The notes below the pieces were generated by a model that was not told the DNA's origin, did not search any database, and was given only the letters and a program-made list of their open reading frames with translations. DNA of 64,000 nt from Alligator mississippiensis (lineage: Eukaryota; Chordata; Crocodylia; Alligatoridae): the NCBI RefSeq assembly GCF_030867095.1, contig NC_081830.1, positions 33,029,832 through 33,093,831 on the forward strand. The letters run 5' to 3'. Below are positions 44,920 to 55,576 of the stretch, piece after piece (position 1 is the first letter of the stretch; each line of letters starts with the position of its first letter). A program made the translations under genes and the position numbers.

Positions 44920-45486
44920 CCTTAGAGACTAACAGTTGCCTACAAAAGCTGACACCTCTCTAAACCAGTTAGTCTTAAAGGTGCTACCCTGCCCTGTCTT
45001 CTGCCCTCTTTTTCCCACTCTCCTGAAAGAGTGTAGGGCTAAAAACAGACCGTGTTTATCCCAGAGCAAAGTGCAATCATTTAGGTGACCATGCCATTGC
45101 CCCAGGATGTATTTTAAAAAAACTTCAGGGGATGAGGAGTACTAACAGCTTATCCCAGAAGAACACCACAAAATGAGTCTGAACATTTACCCCAGGATTG
45201 CTTTTGGATGAATGACAATAAAGCAATAGTGTATTCAGTCACTCGCCAAACCCTGATTAGAAGGGCCATGTGTGTACACTGTTCAAAGACAAATACAGGC
45301 ACAACTTGTCCAAGGGAAATGCAATGTCTATACCTAGCCTAGGAGTGATCAGATGCTGCCAGGGCAGGATGAGGGGTGTCTCTGGGAGATACCCCTGAAA
45401 TGTAATTCCCATTACTTTGTCCTATCAGAGTTTCTCTCCTCAGTCAGCTTCACTGGATAATTCTGTAATTGTGGGCAGCTGCTATC

Positions 45487-45935
45487 ATGGTATCATTCAG
45501 TTGGGACTGACCACCAGGGTCACCTAGTCTAACCCCTGTACAGTGTTCAGTCTCTTCATGAAAACTTCCAGGGGAAAAGGATCCACAACTTCCTCAGGCA
45601 GCTTGTTCCATTGTCCACAGCTCATAAAGTCAGGAATTTTCTCATGTGATTTGGTCAAACTCAGCTCTGCCTTTGTGACAAGGGAGCATAACTTTTCTTC
45701 CTCCTCTTTACAGCAGTATTTCAAATATTTGGAAACACTGTCATAGCCCCCTGTCATCTCCTTTTCTCCTAACCAGGTACACCCAGTTCCTTCAGCCTTT
45801 TTTCATATACACCTTGTATTCCAACTCTCTTATTATATTTGTCAGTCACCTCTGGAAACTCTCCATTTTCCCTATATTCTTCTCCAGACTGTGCTCCCTC
45901 TGAGGTCTAAACCAAGCCACTCTGAAGACTTAGAT
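45487..45935 (-). mobile_element. Old CR1/L3-like LINE 3' fragment
   Basis: On the minus strand, GYDSVSKYLKYCCKEEEEKL is the degraded C-terminal region, followed by a 3' UTR-like end (GGTGACCCTGGTGGTCAG, ATGATACCATGA). More diverged than the other CR1 copies. Confidence 0.65.
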
Positions 45936-46033
45936 GCAACTGTCATTTAAAGACCAATTTTTGGTTCCTTCTGTCATCCACTAGCAACAGGATATTTGCC
46001 TCAAAAAACTAGCCGTGTCTGTGTTTCAGGTAA

Positions 46034-46144
46034 AGATTTTCCATTGCATCCACAGGGAAATGGACAAGTTTGAGATTTCCCATTGGGTCCAAAGGGAATT
46101 GGACAAAGATTTTCCATTGAGTCCAAAGGGAATTCGACAAGAAT
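46034..46144. repeat. Three-copy ~36-bp tandem repeat
   Basis: GATTTTCCATTG..TCCAMAGGGAAWTSGACAA occurs at 46035, 46074 and 46108. Short array in intergenic sequence. Confidence 0.8.
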
Positions 46145-46689
46145 GATCTGACATTCCCTCAGAAGTCCAAAAAATTCACCTTTGCTTGCCACTCAATAGC
46201 AAAATAATACAAAGGAGGAGAGAGAGAGAAACCTTGGCTGACTTGATTAATCTCATAAAGGTGGATTCAGGACCCTGAAATAAAGACTTGATAATTAAAC
46301 ATACCTTGAAAGTGATCACAATTTTAAATACAGTATTGACATTTAAATACGACTGTCTGTAATCTTCAAATGTCACCATACATCTGCCCAAGACCCAACC
46401 TTTCATTTAAACAATGCAGGCAGACTTTTTCCCCACAAAGGCAGGGTTTTCCATTTAATCTTATCTCTAGGGAGGGGACTCTCTGGAAAGGCAGTTGGCA
46501 AACTCAGACCCTTTAAGTTATGTTTACCTCAATTAGAAAGTCTTGCTGATGTTTCTTCAGCAGGTTGAGAGCACAGAAATAGAGACATCCAAAAAAAAGT
46601 AAACCCATATTTGAAGGCTTTCCTGCTCTCTTGTCCTAGTCATGGTTCCAGGTCCTTGCTACCCCTTGACACCAAGTTCTGAAAAGCCA

Positions 46690-48045
46690 ATGGATTAGCA
46701 AACCAGCAGAAAGAGGGAGAGGAGAACACGAAGCAGGAGGAGGGGAGGAAAAGCATGGATCTTTATGGGAGCATGGAAGATGACAGCAGAGACTGGGGAA
46801 AGAGTAGGAAAGGGAAGCAAGGGGGGACAGAAATTGAGAAGAGAAGCAAAGCATGAGCTTGGGCCCAAGGTGGGCAGCAGAAGAGGCATCATGGGCCTAG
46901 GGTGTGTTTGCGGTGACCCACCCTGCTCCTCACAAGCCTTGGTGGCCTCAAAGGAGACCTCTACAGCCACCTCCACCAACTGTAAGTTCACCACCTTGAA
47001 CCTCAATATAGCCTCTGGGAAAATGATGTTCTTACTGAAATGGGCTGAAAGTGCTGCCATCTCAACAGGAGGAAACAGACTGCAGGCTGCTGCTGGGACT
47101 GGTCAGGCCATGGGAAGCCCAATGTGGCTGCTAAGGGTGGCTATGAGATGGGAGGATATTGCCATGGTGAAGGTGGTCAATGGAATGGAAGAGGCCTTGG
47201 AGCCTGTGGGTGGTGACCTTGGAGGTGGCTGTTTTGGAGCAAGGGAGGGAGTAGGAGCTGGCACAAAGAGGGCCATGGAGAGCCAGGACACATGGCGGGA
47301 AGCAGATCATGCATGCAGGGTGTGTATGGGTAGCAGGGATAGCAACTGAATGCAGAGGTGACACTAAGGATGACACATTCAAATGCAGGAGGTAGGTGCC
47401 ATTGGGGAAAGCTAAGGCTGATGGGAAGGAAGAGTCAGGGAGGGCACTGGGAAGGGGCAGGTTGAAGGTTGGATAACTCTTCAGGGCCAGAGGTGGCACT
47501 GAAAGAGGAGCAAGCGAGCAGGCATGGCAGGAGTTGTAGGTATAAACCCCCATGGGGATGGGTGGGGAGAGGCATGCTAGCTCAGTACAGAGAACAGAGA
47601 AGCCGACAGAGACAGGGGCGCATGGCTGGGAGCTGTTCAGTGCCACAAATGCAAGACAAAATAGGACTGGAGTCAGGGGTTGAGCCCCAGCAGGGTCAAG
47701 GCAAGCTTGTCCAACAGCAAAGGGCCAACAGGGAGGAGGTGACCAGCTTGGGGCTGGAAACTCTGGCATCAGCTGAAGAGAAGGAAGCCAGGGAGGAGTG
47801 GAGAGCTCCAGAAGTGTTAGGGGCTGGAGGCTGCTGCAGGAGCATGTGGAGGGGAGAGAGAGAGGTCTGTCCTGTCTCTTGGTGTCCTCGTGCCCTGCGA
47901 CACAATTGCACCTGTCACATCCTGTTTTTTCTGTCGTCCTCTCCCCCAGAGGGAATTGCATGTGGGCCAGTGGTTGTTTCGTGCACTTTGTCTTTTCCTT
48001 TTTGACACACATGTGGTTCTGTTTTTCTTGAAGTAAGCAGGTCAA
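46690..48045 (-). other. Unrecognised low-stop region, 304-codon open frame
   Basis: The minus strand has an open frame of 304 codons (48045-47131), and the plus strand also has frames of 194 and 178 codons in the same interval. The predicted protein is Pro/Ser/Leu/Cys-rich (for example PSALPDSSFPSALAFPNGTY) with no domain I know, no signal peptide at the start and no splice context. G/A-rich versus C/T-rich composition with few stops may explain it. It could be an old repeat or pseudogene. Confidence 0.25.
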
Positions 48046-48248
48046 GGAAAGTCACTTGTATTTGCAGCTGAAGCCTCTCAGCATTGGAGATTCTCTGATG
48101 TCTTTTTCAAGGTAGCAGAGGTGGGAGACTCTCCAGGTGAGGGGCCCAAAATCCAAAGTTGTGTTTGTGTGAAAATTGCTCCAGTGTATGATGGATGGCC
48201 CATTGCCTACCGTCCAGGCCAGCTGAAGTGCTGACAGCCAAGTTTTTT

Positions 48249-48345
48249 CCAAATATTTAGTTGGTCTAATAAAAGATATTGGATTTACCCAAAAAAACTT
48301 GTCTGCCTTAGACCAGCACAGCTACAACCAACACCCCTGAGAGCC
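48249..48345 (-). repeat. Single-arm copy of the TTTATTAGACCAAC repeat
   Basis: TTTAGTTGGTCTAATAAAAG, then TTACCC, TTGTCTGCCTTAGACCAGC and ACAACCAACACCC; the reverse complement of the left arm at 16353. Confidence 0.8.
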
Positions 48346-48445
48346 ATGTTTACTCCCTTGTCTAGTCGAGGTCAGTTAATCTATTCTTTCCCAGTGAGCA
48401 GCAGCACACAGTCAGGGAAACTGAGGCATGTCCTGTTATGATAGT

Positions 48446-49010
48446 TTCATAGTAGCTAGGGTCAGGGGGGACCTGAACAGATCATCTAGCCTGACCCCCT
48501 GCCACAGGCAGGAATGAATGCTGGGTTCACAAGACCTCAGACAGGAGATCGTCCAACCTTCTCTTGAATTTGCCCAAGGTAGGGGCGAGGACCACTACCC
48601 TGGGAAGTTGGTTCCAGATTGTGGCCACCCTAACTGTAAAATATTGCCTTCTGATTTCTAACCTAAACCTCCATCAGCTTATTACCATTGTTCCTTGTCA
48701 CCCCAGGTGGTGCTGGGGAGAAAAGGGCTCTACCTATTTGCTGTTGATCTCCCCTGATGAGCTTGTAGGCAGCCACCAGGTCTCCCCTCAGCCTCCTCTT
48801 ACTGAGGCTGAACAGGTTCAGGTCCCTCAGTCTCTCCTCGTAGGGCCTGTCCTGCTGCCCTCTCACCAAGCGGGTGGCCCTCCTCTGGACCCTCTCCAGA
48901 CTGGCCACATCCCTTTTGAAGTGCGGCGCCCAGTACTGGGTGCAGTACTCCAACTGCAGCCTGACCAAAGTCGCATAGAGGGGGAGTATCACCTCTCTGG
49001 ACCAACTAGT
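48446..49010 (-). mobile_element. CR1 LINE 3' fragment, comparatively young
   Basis: Minus-strand C-terminal region RLQLEYCTQYWAPHFKRDVA, RRATRLVRGQQDRPYEERL and FSLSKRRLRGDLVAAYKLIR in a 151-codon open frame, then a 3' UTR ending CTACTATGAAACTAT. Well preserved compared with other copies. Confidence 0.92.
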
Positions 49011-49151
49011 GATAGATGATAGAACTAGTGCAAAACAGTACCACTTTGTCATGTGGCCTCTGCAAAGGCACAGAGGAATTAATTGTGCTTCACCCTCTCT
49101 GCCTTCACTTGTCATCACTGCTGCTCAAGTTTTTACCCCTTTGTCTTATCT

Positions 49152-49208
49152 ATATTTAGTTGGTCTAATAAAAGATACCACTTTTACCCAAACAACCTTG
49201 TCTGCCTA
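49152..49208 (-). repeat. Short copy of the TTTATTAGACCAAC repeat
   Basis: TTTAGTTGGTCTAATAAAAG, then TTTTACCC and CCTTGTCTGCCTATG. Same family as 16353 and 48249, and only about 0.9 kb from the latter. Confidence 0.75.
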
Positions 49209-50264
49209 TGCCCCTTTGTCTTAATTCAGTGCTGTATGTCAGAGACTGAGAAAAACTGTCTGGACAATGGAGGAAGTGGGCCTGTTGAAGTGAGTTGAAG
49301 GTTAAATCTACCATGATACTGATTCACCGTTTCCCCACGGCCATGCCTGGTGGGTGCTGTTTTCTTTAGCCCACTCTGGAATTCATTGTCAGATCAAAAT
49401 CAGGTGGTTTTCTGGTTGCTTGGAAATGGGAAGGTCTGTGACCACTGCCTCAGTAAAGTGACAGTCTGTCCAAGACAGTGGGTTGAGCTGTGACATCCTT
49501 GGCCTGGACATGTGGGCTGAAGATCAGGTCCACAGCATGAGTAGCTGCATGAGCTGGGAGTAGTTACCATTTCACCCAGCATTGTGGTGAGTGGGCATCA
49601 TTCCAGCTCTACCAGGCTAGACCAAGCACCCATGGGAATGTGAGTGTGCTGCTTAGAGTTGTCTACACTGAATATCGTAAGGCACAGCCACCAACCTGAA
49701 CTGATGTTGAGCCCCTGGAGGGACTAAGGATTTTAGTCCCTTTTCCCAAAATAAATGGAGCCCTTGCTGAATGCTTCCTGGAGGCATTGACCGCCAGGTC
49801 AAGGCAGGCAGAGGGTATGGGTTCTGTGCCTCTCCCATCAAAGACAGAGAGAGACCCTGCATGAAACAGATACAAGGTGATGGTTATGGTTTCTACACAC
49901 GAGCAGCCCTGGCAGTAAGAGGGGAAGTGCACCCCAGTGTAGCAGGGAAAATGAAGATATTAGGCTATTGGGCACTCAACAGCTTGCTAACCTGCTGTAG
50001 GGTTCACCATGTCAAACACATTCCAAGCCATCCTTCAATTAGATATCCAATCCATCTCCTTGCCCTTACTTCAGCTGCTCTGCCCTGCTCCAATGGTGCA
50101 AAACAGCCCTCAGGCTAGATTACCTGGCCCCTTGCAGGTTCCCCATGCACAGGAAGACTGCCTTGCTGGGGAAAGACCATCATAACACATTTTGGGCCAC
50201 CATAGTCCTGACCCCACCAATGCAGAGGAAAAGTCTGAAGGAAATGAGATGTGTTCACCAAATA

Positions 50265-50326
50265 TAACCTGTTATTTTTTTTGTTCACCAAATGTAACCA
50301 AATATAACCTGTTATTTTTTTTACTG
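50265..50326. repeat. Local direct duplication
   Basis: AAATATAACCTGTTATTTTT is present twice, 36 bases apart; a slippage-type duplication. Confidence 0.8.
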
Positions 50327-50493
50327 AAACCAGGGATTCTATGGATTCTAATTCAATAAAAAAAGATTGTGACCAGGCAGGTTATTAGCCAAGTCAGTCT
50401 GAAGTCAGGCAGAAGGCAGGGTAGATTCACACATTGTAGACTAAATCAGAGAGGCTAGCCTAAGCTTTGGTAAGTAGCAAGCTTACTTCATGA

Positions 50494-50935
50494 TACGATC
50501 ATAGGAAACAGAGCTGGAAGAGACCTTGTGTGGTCACCTAGTCCAGCTTCCTGCTCAAGGCAAGGTCATTCCTGACTAAAAGACCCCCGGGATAGTGTCT
50601 GTCCAACCTGCTCTTGAAAATTTCCAAGGATGGAGAGTCCACAATTTCTCGAGGCAGCCTGTTCCAATATTTGACCACCCTCATAAAAAGTCCCTCCTAA
50701 TCTCCAACCTAAATTTCCCCAGCTACAGCTTGTCTAGCATTCCCATCCTTCTATAATAGCCCTTCAGATATTTGAAGACTGTTAGCAAATCCCTCCTCAG
50801 TCTTCTCTTCTCCAGACTAAATAGCTCTGGCTCTTTCACCCGTTCCTCATGAGTCTTCCTTCCCAGACCCTCAAATCATTTTTGTCACTCTGCACTGGAC
50901 ACTCTCCATTGTGTCCACATGCTTCTGTGAAGAGT
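50494..50935 (-). mobile_element. CR1 LINE 3' fragment
   Basis: Plus-strand text GAAGAGACCTTGTGTGGTC, TCCTGCTCAAGGCAAGGTC and CCTCCTCAGTCTTCTCTTC is the reverse complement of a CR1-type 3' UTR and C-terminal region. No readable frame remains. Confidence 0.8.
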
Positions 50936-51665
50936 AAGTTAGGTCACGACTACTAAAGAGAACTTGTCAAGAAGGTCTATTTATCTAAGATACTTCGCTT
51001 CTCATCTTTACATAGTTATTTGAAGCTTTAATGAACTTGTCATCCTAGCATGCCTGTGAGGATAATGATGCAACAAAACTTAAGGGCCTTTTCGTCAGTA
51101 AATCTTAAAGCACTTTTCAAAGGGGTATCAGTGCTGTAATCTCCATTGTACAGATGGGGAACTGAAGCACAAAGAGGAGAAAGGATTTGCTTAACACCAC
51201 TGAGCAGGATAGTGGCAGAGTCAGCCCTCAAATGCCTGGTGTCCCTGTCCTGAACTCAATCCACAAGGCTGCAAAGGTCTATGTTTTTTAAAAGAAGCGT
51301 AGGTGTTTAATTCTCACTGAATTCAGTGGGATGTTGGTGCTTCGATACCTTTAAAAGTCTGGCCGAAATAGACTAATGCTTACATTTTCAAAAATCAGGA
51401 TTCCTCAGGTACTTTTTTGTGCATGCTTAATTTGGGACCTTTTAAATAGGGCTGTTTTTGGAGAGGGCAGGCGCTCCACCCTTTCTGAAAATGAAGCCAC
51501 TTTAGAGCATCTCCCACTGGGTACCCAAAATCATTAGTCGCTTTTGAAAATGTAGGCCTCAATGATATGGTGTGGGCATCCAGGCCTTTCCTCTGGAACT
51601 GAAGGATACATGAGACCTGTCAGCACTGTCAGGTGCTATAAGCTTAGAAGAATAGTGAAGTTACA

Positions 51666-52030
51666 AGCAGTCCTTGACTTACAACATTTCGAGTTACAAT
51701 GTTTTGCACTTACAAGGTTTATAAAATGACACCCTGTTTCAACTTTATGATGTCAGTTTTGACTTTATAACACTTGATCTGATGCAATGCCATGCCAGTG
51801 AACAAGTTCGCTGTGTCGCTCATCTCCCTGGAGAACATCTGTTCAAACTTCATTGGACACTTTCTTTAAGAAAGCAGACAAGACTCCAGAAAAACCTGCA
51901 GCCGAGACTCCTGAGAAGACTCCAGCCAAGAACCCTTCAAAAAGTTCAATCAAGAGCCTTTCAAAAAGTCCAGCAAAGTCACCTCAAAGAAGTCCTTCCA
52001 AATCAATATAATTGTTATTTACAATATAAA
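51666..52030 (+). mobile_element. Possible pogo/Tigger-like DNA transposon fragment
   Basis: Starts CAGTCCTTGACTTACAAC, with the repeated TTACAA pattern seen at Tigger-type ends. The interior encodes a Lys/Ser/Pro stretch (KTPEKPAAETPEKTPAKNPS). Family assignment is by memory of Tigger termini and is tentative; no transposase is left. Confidence 0.4.
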
Positions 52031-52122
52031 TTAGGGCTGCGCGAAATTTCACCGGCCGTTTCATTTCAACACTGTTTTGACCAATTTTGAGGTCAAAACA
52101 GTAAAATCAGAATAAAATAAAG
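52030..52122. other. Unassigned fragment, possible hAT end
   Basis: TTAGGGCTGCGCGAAATTTC followed by internally complementary TTTTGACC/GGTCAAAA blocks, directly abutting the truncated LTR at 52123. It resembles a foldback repeat end. Confidence 0.35.
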
Positions 52123-52477
52123 CAATTTTCAAACCCATGGAGCCTAAACAACTCCGGGGGACCAGGGAACCGAACCGAACCCGCGGAGCTTAAACAACTC
52201 CGTGGGAGCAACCGAATTTGTCGTAGTCCTCTAGCAAGGATTTAAGCGGAGCTGCGCCTGGAAACCTGTCCAGCCTACACCACTACCATCTTTGGGTGTA
52301 AGTAAACAATCTTTTCAATCAACCACTACGCGTTTGTGACTAATTCTAGCTCGCCACCGGTTTTCTCCGACCCCGCGTGCCCAGGCTGCTGGCCACAGCC
52401 CGCGTGCGCAAAGGCGGGCCGCGGATCGCACCCCCCCGACTCACACTTGGCGGCGGGATCGGGGCCCGGCCTGCACA
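52123..52477 (+). repeat. Partial 5' LTR of fossil A
   Basis: Matches the last 349 bases of the 3' LTR of the same element (55228-55576). It includes two GGAGCYTAAACAACTCCG hairpins and the GGGTGTAAGTAAAC donor-like block at about 52296. Confidence 0.9.
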
Positions 52478-54283
52478 TGGCGACAAGGATGGGATCAGGA
52501 GAGAACACGCTAGAGCTAGAGTTGGTTCAGAACTGCCCTTGGTGCTATAACCAACGCCAAGTGAAAAGCTTTGAGGAACTGGAGATACATATCGCTTACC
52601 ACCAGGCGGGTGGAACGGGTGAAAGATTTGTGAGCGGACGTCTGTCGCTAAAAGGAGAAGAGGGAATCTCCAAAGATGGAGCCCCAAGAGAGAGGGAAGT
52701 GTACTTACTCCCCGCGGCGTTCGGGTGTATAATGAGAGATGAGCGGGTCCTGTTTAGGCCCCTCGATACTGTGTCCCTTGCCGGACCCAACCCGGTGGGT
52801 GAAACGAACCCGACTTTCACCCGGGAGTGTGCCCGATGCCTACGATATGCTCGGGAGAGTGAAGGACCGGAGCCAATCGGCCGGTTCTCCCCGTGTATGG
52901 TAATGCCTAGACTACGGGGTCGCGAGCTTCCATCCGAGCTCCGCGAAGATCTGGAGACGGAGGAACACGCCGCGGATGAAAGAGTGGCCTTGCTGTACGA
53001 CAAGGGGGGAGAATGTGGTACAGCGTTTCGTACTGTGATGAATTTAATGCAAAAAAACCTAAGTTTGAAAACCCAGCTGCAGATGGTGATCCGATCGGTC
53101 AAAGAAGCAGCTGACAAAAAGGAGCCTGAAACGCCAGTCCAAGATGGCGCCGAGCAAGAGGGAGACCGCGTGGAAGAACCGGAAAAGAAGGGTGAAGCTT
53201 CTAACGAACCCGCGAGAGTTCGGTCAGCGACTCCGCCCATCGACGCAGCGTCGTCACCAGCAACCCCACCTAGCGACGCAGTGACGCCTCTGCCGACCAC
53301 GCCTTCCTGCCGACAAAGGAGAGAGTCAAGCAGAGGAGTGCATCCGCCCCTCCTGCCTGAAGCAGTAACAGCAGCAGTGACCCCCGCGGCAGCAGTTCAG
53401 CCTTTAACAGCATCAACTCCCGAAGGAGCAGCTTATTCTACAACAACAACTAACCGAGTTGCTACTACTTATTATGCTCGTACCAGAACTGAGTTGCAGG
53501 ATTTATGTAGAGCATCAAGAATTCAACCTGAAGAGACTAGCTGTATGGTTAGGACGTTTAGTCATGGAACTTGGATCCTACCTGCTGAACCAAGAAGAAG
53601 CAAGCTTCTTGGTGAGACAAGCTTTGTGGAGTAGAGGACATGTCACCGACATCGACACGATAACATGTAATACTCACTGGCCTATTCCACTGCCAGCGCT
53701 TGTTGCAGGACTGATTAGTCAAAAGGCCCATGTGTGGCATGCAGGACGGCCAGAATATACCGGCGCAGATCACCTTATGCTGGCAATGATTGGTGTCTCG
53801 TACTGTGCTTGGAACCCAAGAGCATGTGCGCTGGGACTGACATCACTCCAGCGAATAAGACCATGGCCTCACTGTCACTTGCGAGATCCTGGAACCGTTC
53901 CACTGACCTCTCACAGCCTAGATAGTTGCCTCAAGATTTATGGGCAAAAGAACATCATCGTCCTTCGGATTCTGCTCAACCCAATGGTAAATCAACCCGT
54001 AAGTAATCTTCTTTGTCAGTTGCCAAGACTGCGTATCCTAATGGAGCCAAGATTGTCTTTTGATCGGGACTGTCGACACCCAACCAGACCTCAAGGCCAC
54101 CACTGCCACCGAGAACCCTAGAGGAGCGATACATGTTTGGATTTCTCCTACAGCGTTCCGGACTTAACAAGCGGCAGCTTTGGATTTTAGGAGACGCAGG
54201 CCAACGGCAATTAGCTTATGAGTTAGGTTTCCGTTATTTAGAAGAGCCAGATGACGAATCTTCGACGATTTCATCCAATTGAG
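52477..54283 (+). other. Gag-like region of fossil A
   Basis: Fossil coding region. It opens MATRMGSGE, then a C2H2-like finger (CPWC and HIAYH), a second CXXC (RECARC), an acidic Pro/Ala/Thr-rich middle and a conserved C-terminal domain (SRGHVTDID, GVSYCAWNPRAC, LNPMV, LGDAGQ). No retroviral major homology region or CCHC knuckle was recognised. The same layout is present in fossil B. Broken, with few breaks. Confidence 0.6.
52478..52495 (+). promoter_or_regulatory. Primer binding site, tRNA-Ser(GCT) type
   Basis: TGGCGACAAGGATGGGAT directly follows the LTR's terminal CA. As I recall the vertebrate tRNA-Ser(GCT) 3' end (ATCCCATCCTCGTCGCCA), this matches at 17 of 18 positions. Confidence 0.8.
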
Positions 54284-54660
54284 CCATAAAAATTGATTAA
54301 GTTTGTTGAATAAGATCATTAATCTGTTTTTGAGAGTTTTCTGTTTACAGATCCGGAATTCAGAACGCGTGGTAAAGAGGAGCCCTGAGAGGGATGACAT
54401 CACCGAGAGAAGTGAGGGCCTGACGTATGACTTCGCCACGACGCCCACTGAAGCCTGATCGTGCAATTTTGTTATGAATCAGATTATGTGTTTGTGTTGA
54501 TTATTGCTTCTTGATTGTTATGTAACTTAATCCCAGGGCAGCGAATTTTATGTTTGTTTATTTGTTTGTTTGCTTATCTACTCGTTTGACGACTCATGAC
54601 AAAATTCTGGATTGCTAGAAGAGTATGGCATAATTTAGCTATGCTCTCAGGAAGGGGGGA

Positions 54661-55576
54661 TGTCACAACCCAAAGTTGTGGTTTTTTGTTTGTGTGTGCT
54701 TTGGCACTGCTAAATTATTTTCCCACCGATTGTAGCTTTCTTTGCACGGTAGAGTTCTCTGCTGCAGGAGAGAACTCTGGTGCAACGGGGGATTTCCTGC
54801 CAAATTACAGCTTCTTTGCAGGGTGCATTTCTTTGCATACTAGTGATGCACATTGCAAAGGAGTTCCTGCCATTTGTATTTGGATTCGCGCCACATTATT
54901 GGCCAGGTCCAAATGTAGGCACACGTGGCGGCTAGCTATTGGCTTGCTAGCCATACAAAAGGCTTGAGTGGTTTCCGTCCAAGTTGGAGGACTCCACGAA
55001 CATCAGGAGAGAGAGAGAGAAAAACTGGAGAGATACAGAACTCGCCAGGAGGAGGAGACTTCACCCAATGTGAAGATCTCTAAGCGCTGCGGACCCTTGC
55101 GGACCCAACGCGCCTCTCTTAAGCAGGCAATAGAGGCTTAATAACCGAACCCACGGAGCTTTTGCTTCTAGCCTCTCCCCGTCGCCGAGCGCAATCCAAT
55201 ATGTATCCCTTTCCTGTAAACCCAATTTTCGAACCCACGGAGCCTAAACAACTCCGGGGGACCAGGGAACCGAACCGAACCCACGGAGCTTAAACAACTC
55301 CGTGGGAGCAACCGAATTTGTTGTAGTCCTCTAGCGAGGATTTAAGCGGAGCTGCGCCTGGAAACCTGTCCAGCCTACACCACTACCATCTTTGGGTGTA
55401 AGTAAACAATCTTTTCAATCAACCACTACGCGTTTCTGACTAATCCTAGCTCGCAACTGGTTTTCTCCGACCCCGCGTGCCCAGGCTGCTGGCCACAGCC
55501 TGCGTGCGCAAAAGCGGGCCGCGGATTGCCCCCCCCGACTCACACTTGGCGGCGGGATCAGGGCCCGGCCCGCACA
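54661..55576 (+). repeat. 3' LTR of fossil A
   Basis: 916 bases, TG...CA ends. Preceded by AGGAAGGGGGGA (polypurine tract). Contains a TATA-like region (CATACAAAAGGCTTGAG at about 54951), a GA-rich block (about 55008-55030), two adjacent hairpins at about 55234-55306 and the GTAAGT donor-like block near 55400. Confidence 0.9.

Larger units (their letters stand above)
52123..55576 (+). mobile_element. LTR retroelement fossil A (5'-truncated), gag-like only
   Basis: A virus-like LTR element. Parts: a partial 5' LTR (52123-52477) that keeps only the 3' half, a tRNA-Ser-type primer binding site (52478-52495), a gag-like region (about 52477-54283), a short 3' segment, a polypurine tract (about 54650-54659) and a full 3' LTR (54661-55576, 916 bases, TGTCACAACC to CGCACA). 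No pol or env was recognised. The element is broken (few breaks in the coding part, plus loss of its left end). The shared LTR parts differ by roughly 4%, which suggests an age of tens of millions of years at slow reptile rates. Class is uncertain; 5-bp target duplications in its relatives and the tRNA-Ser primer suggest an ERV-S/ERVL-like group. Confidence 0.85.

Noticed and set aside
46034-46144. A CRISPR-like regularity of three ~36-bp repeats.
   Set aside because: The units are directly contiguous without spacers, and the genome is vertebrate; it is a tandem repeat.
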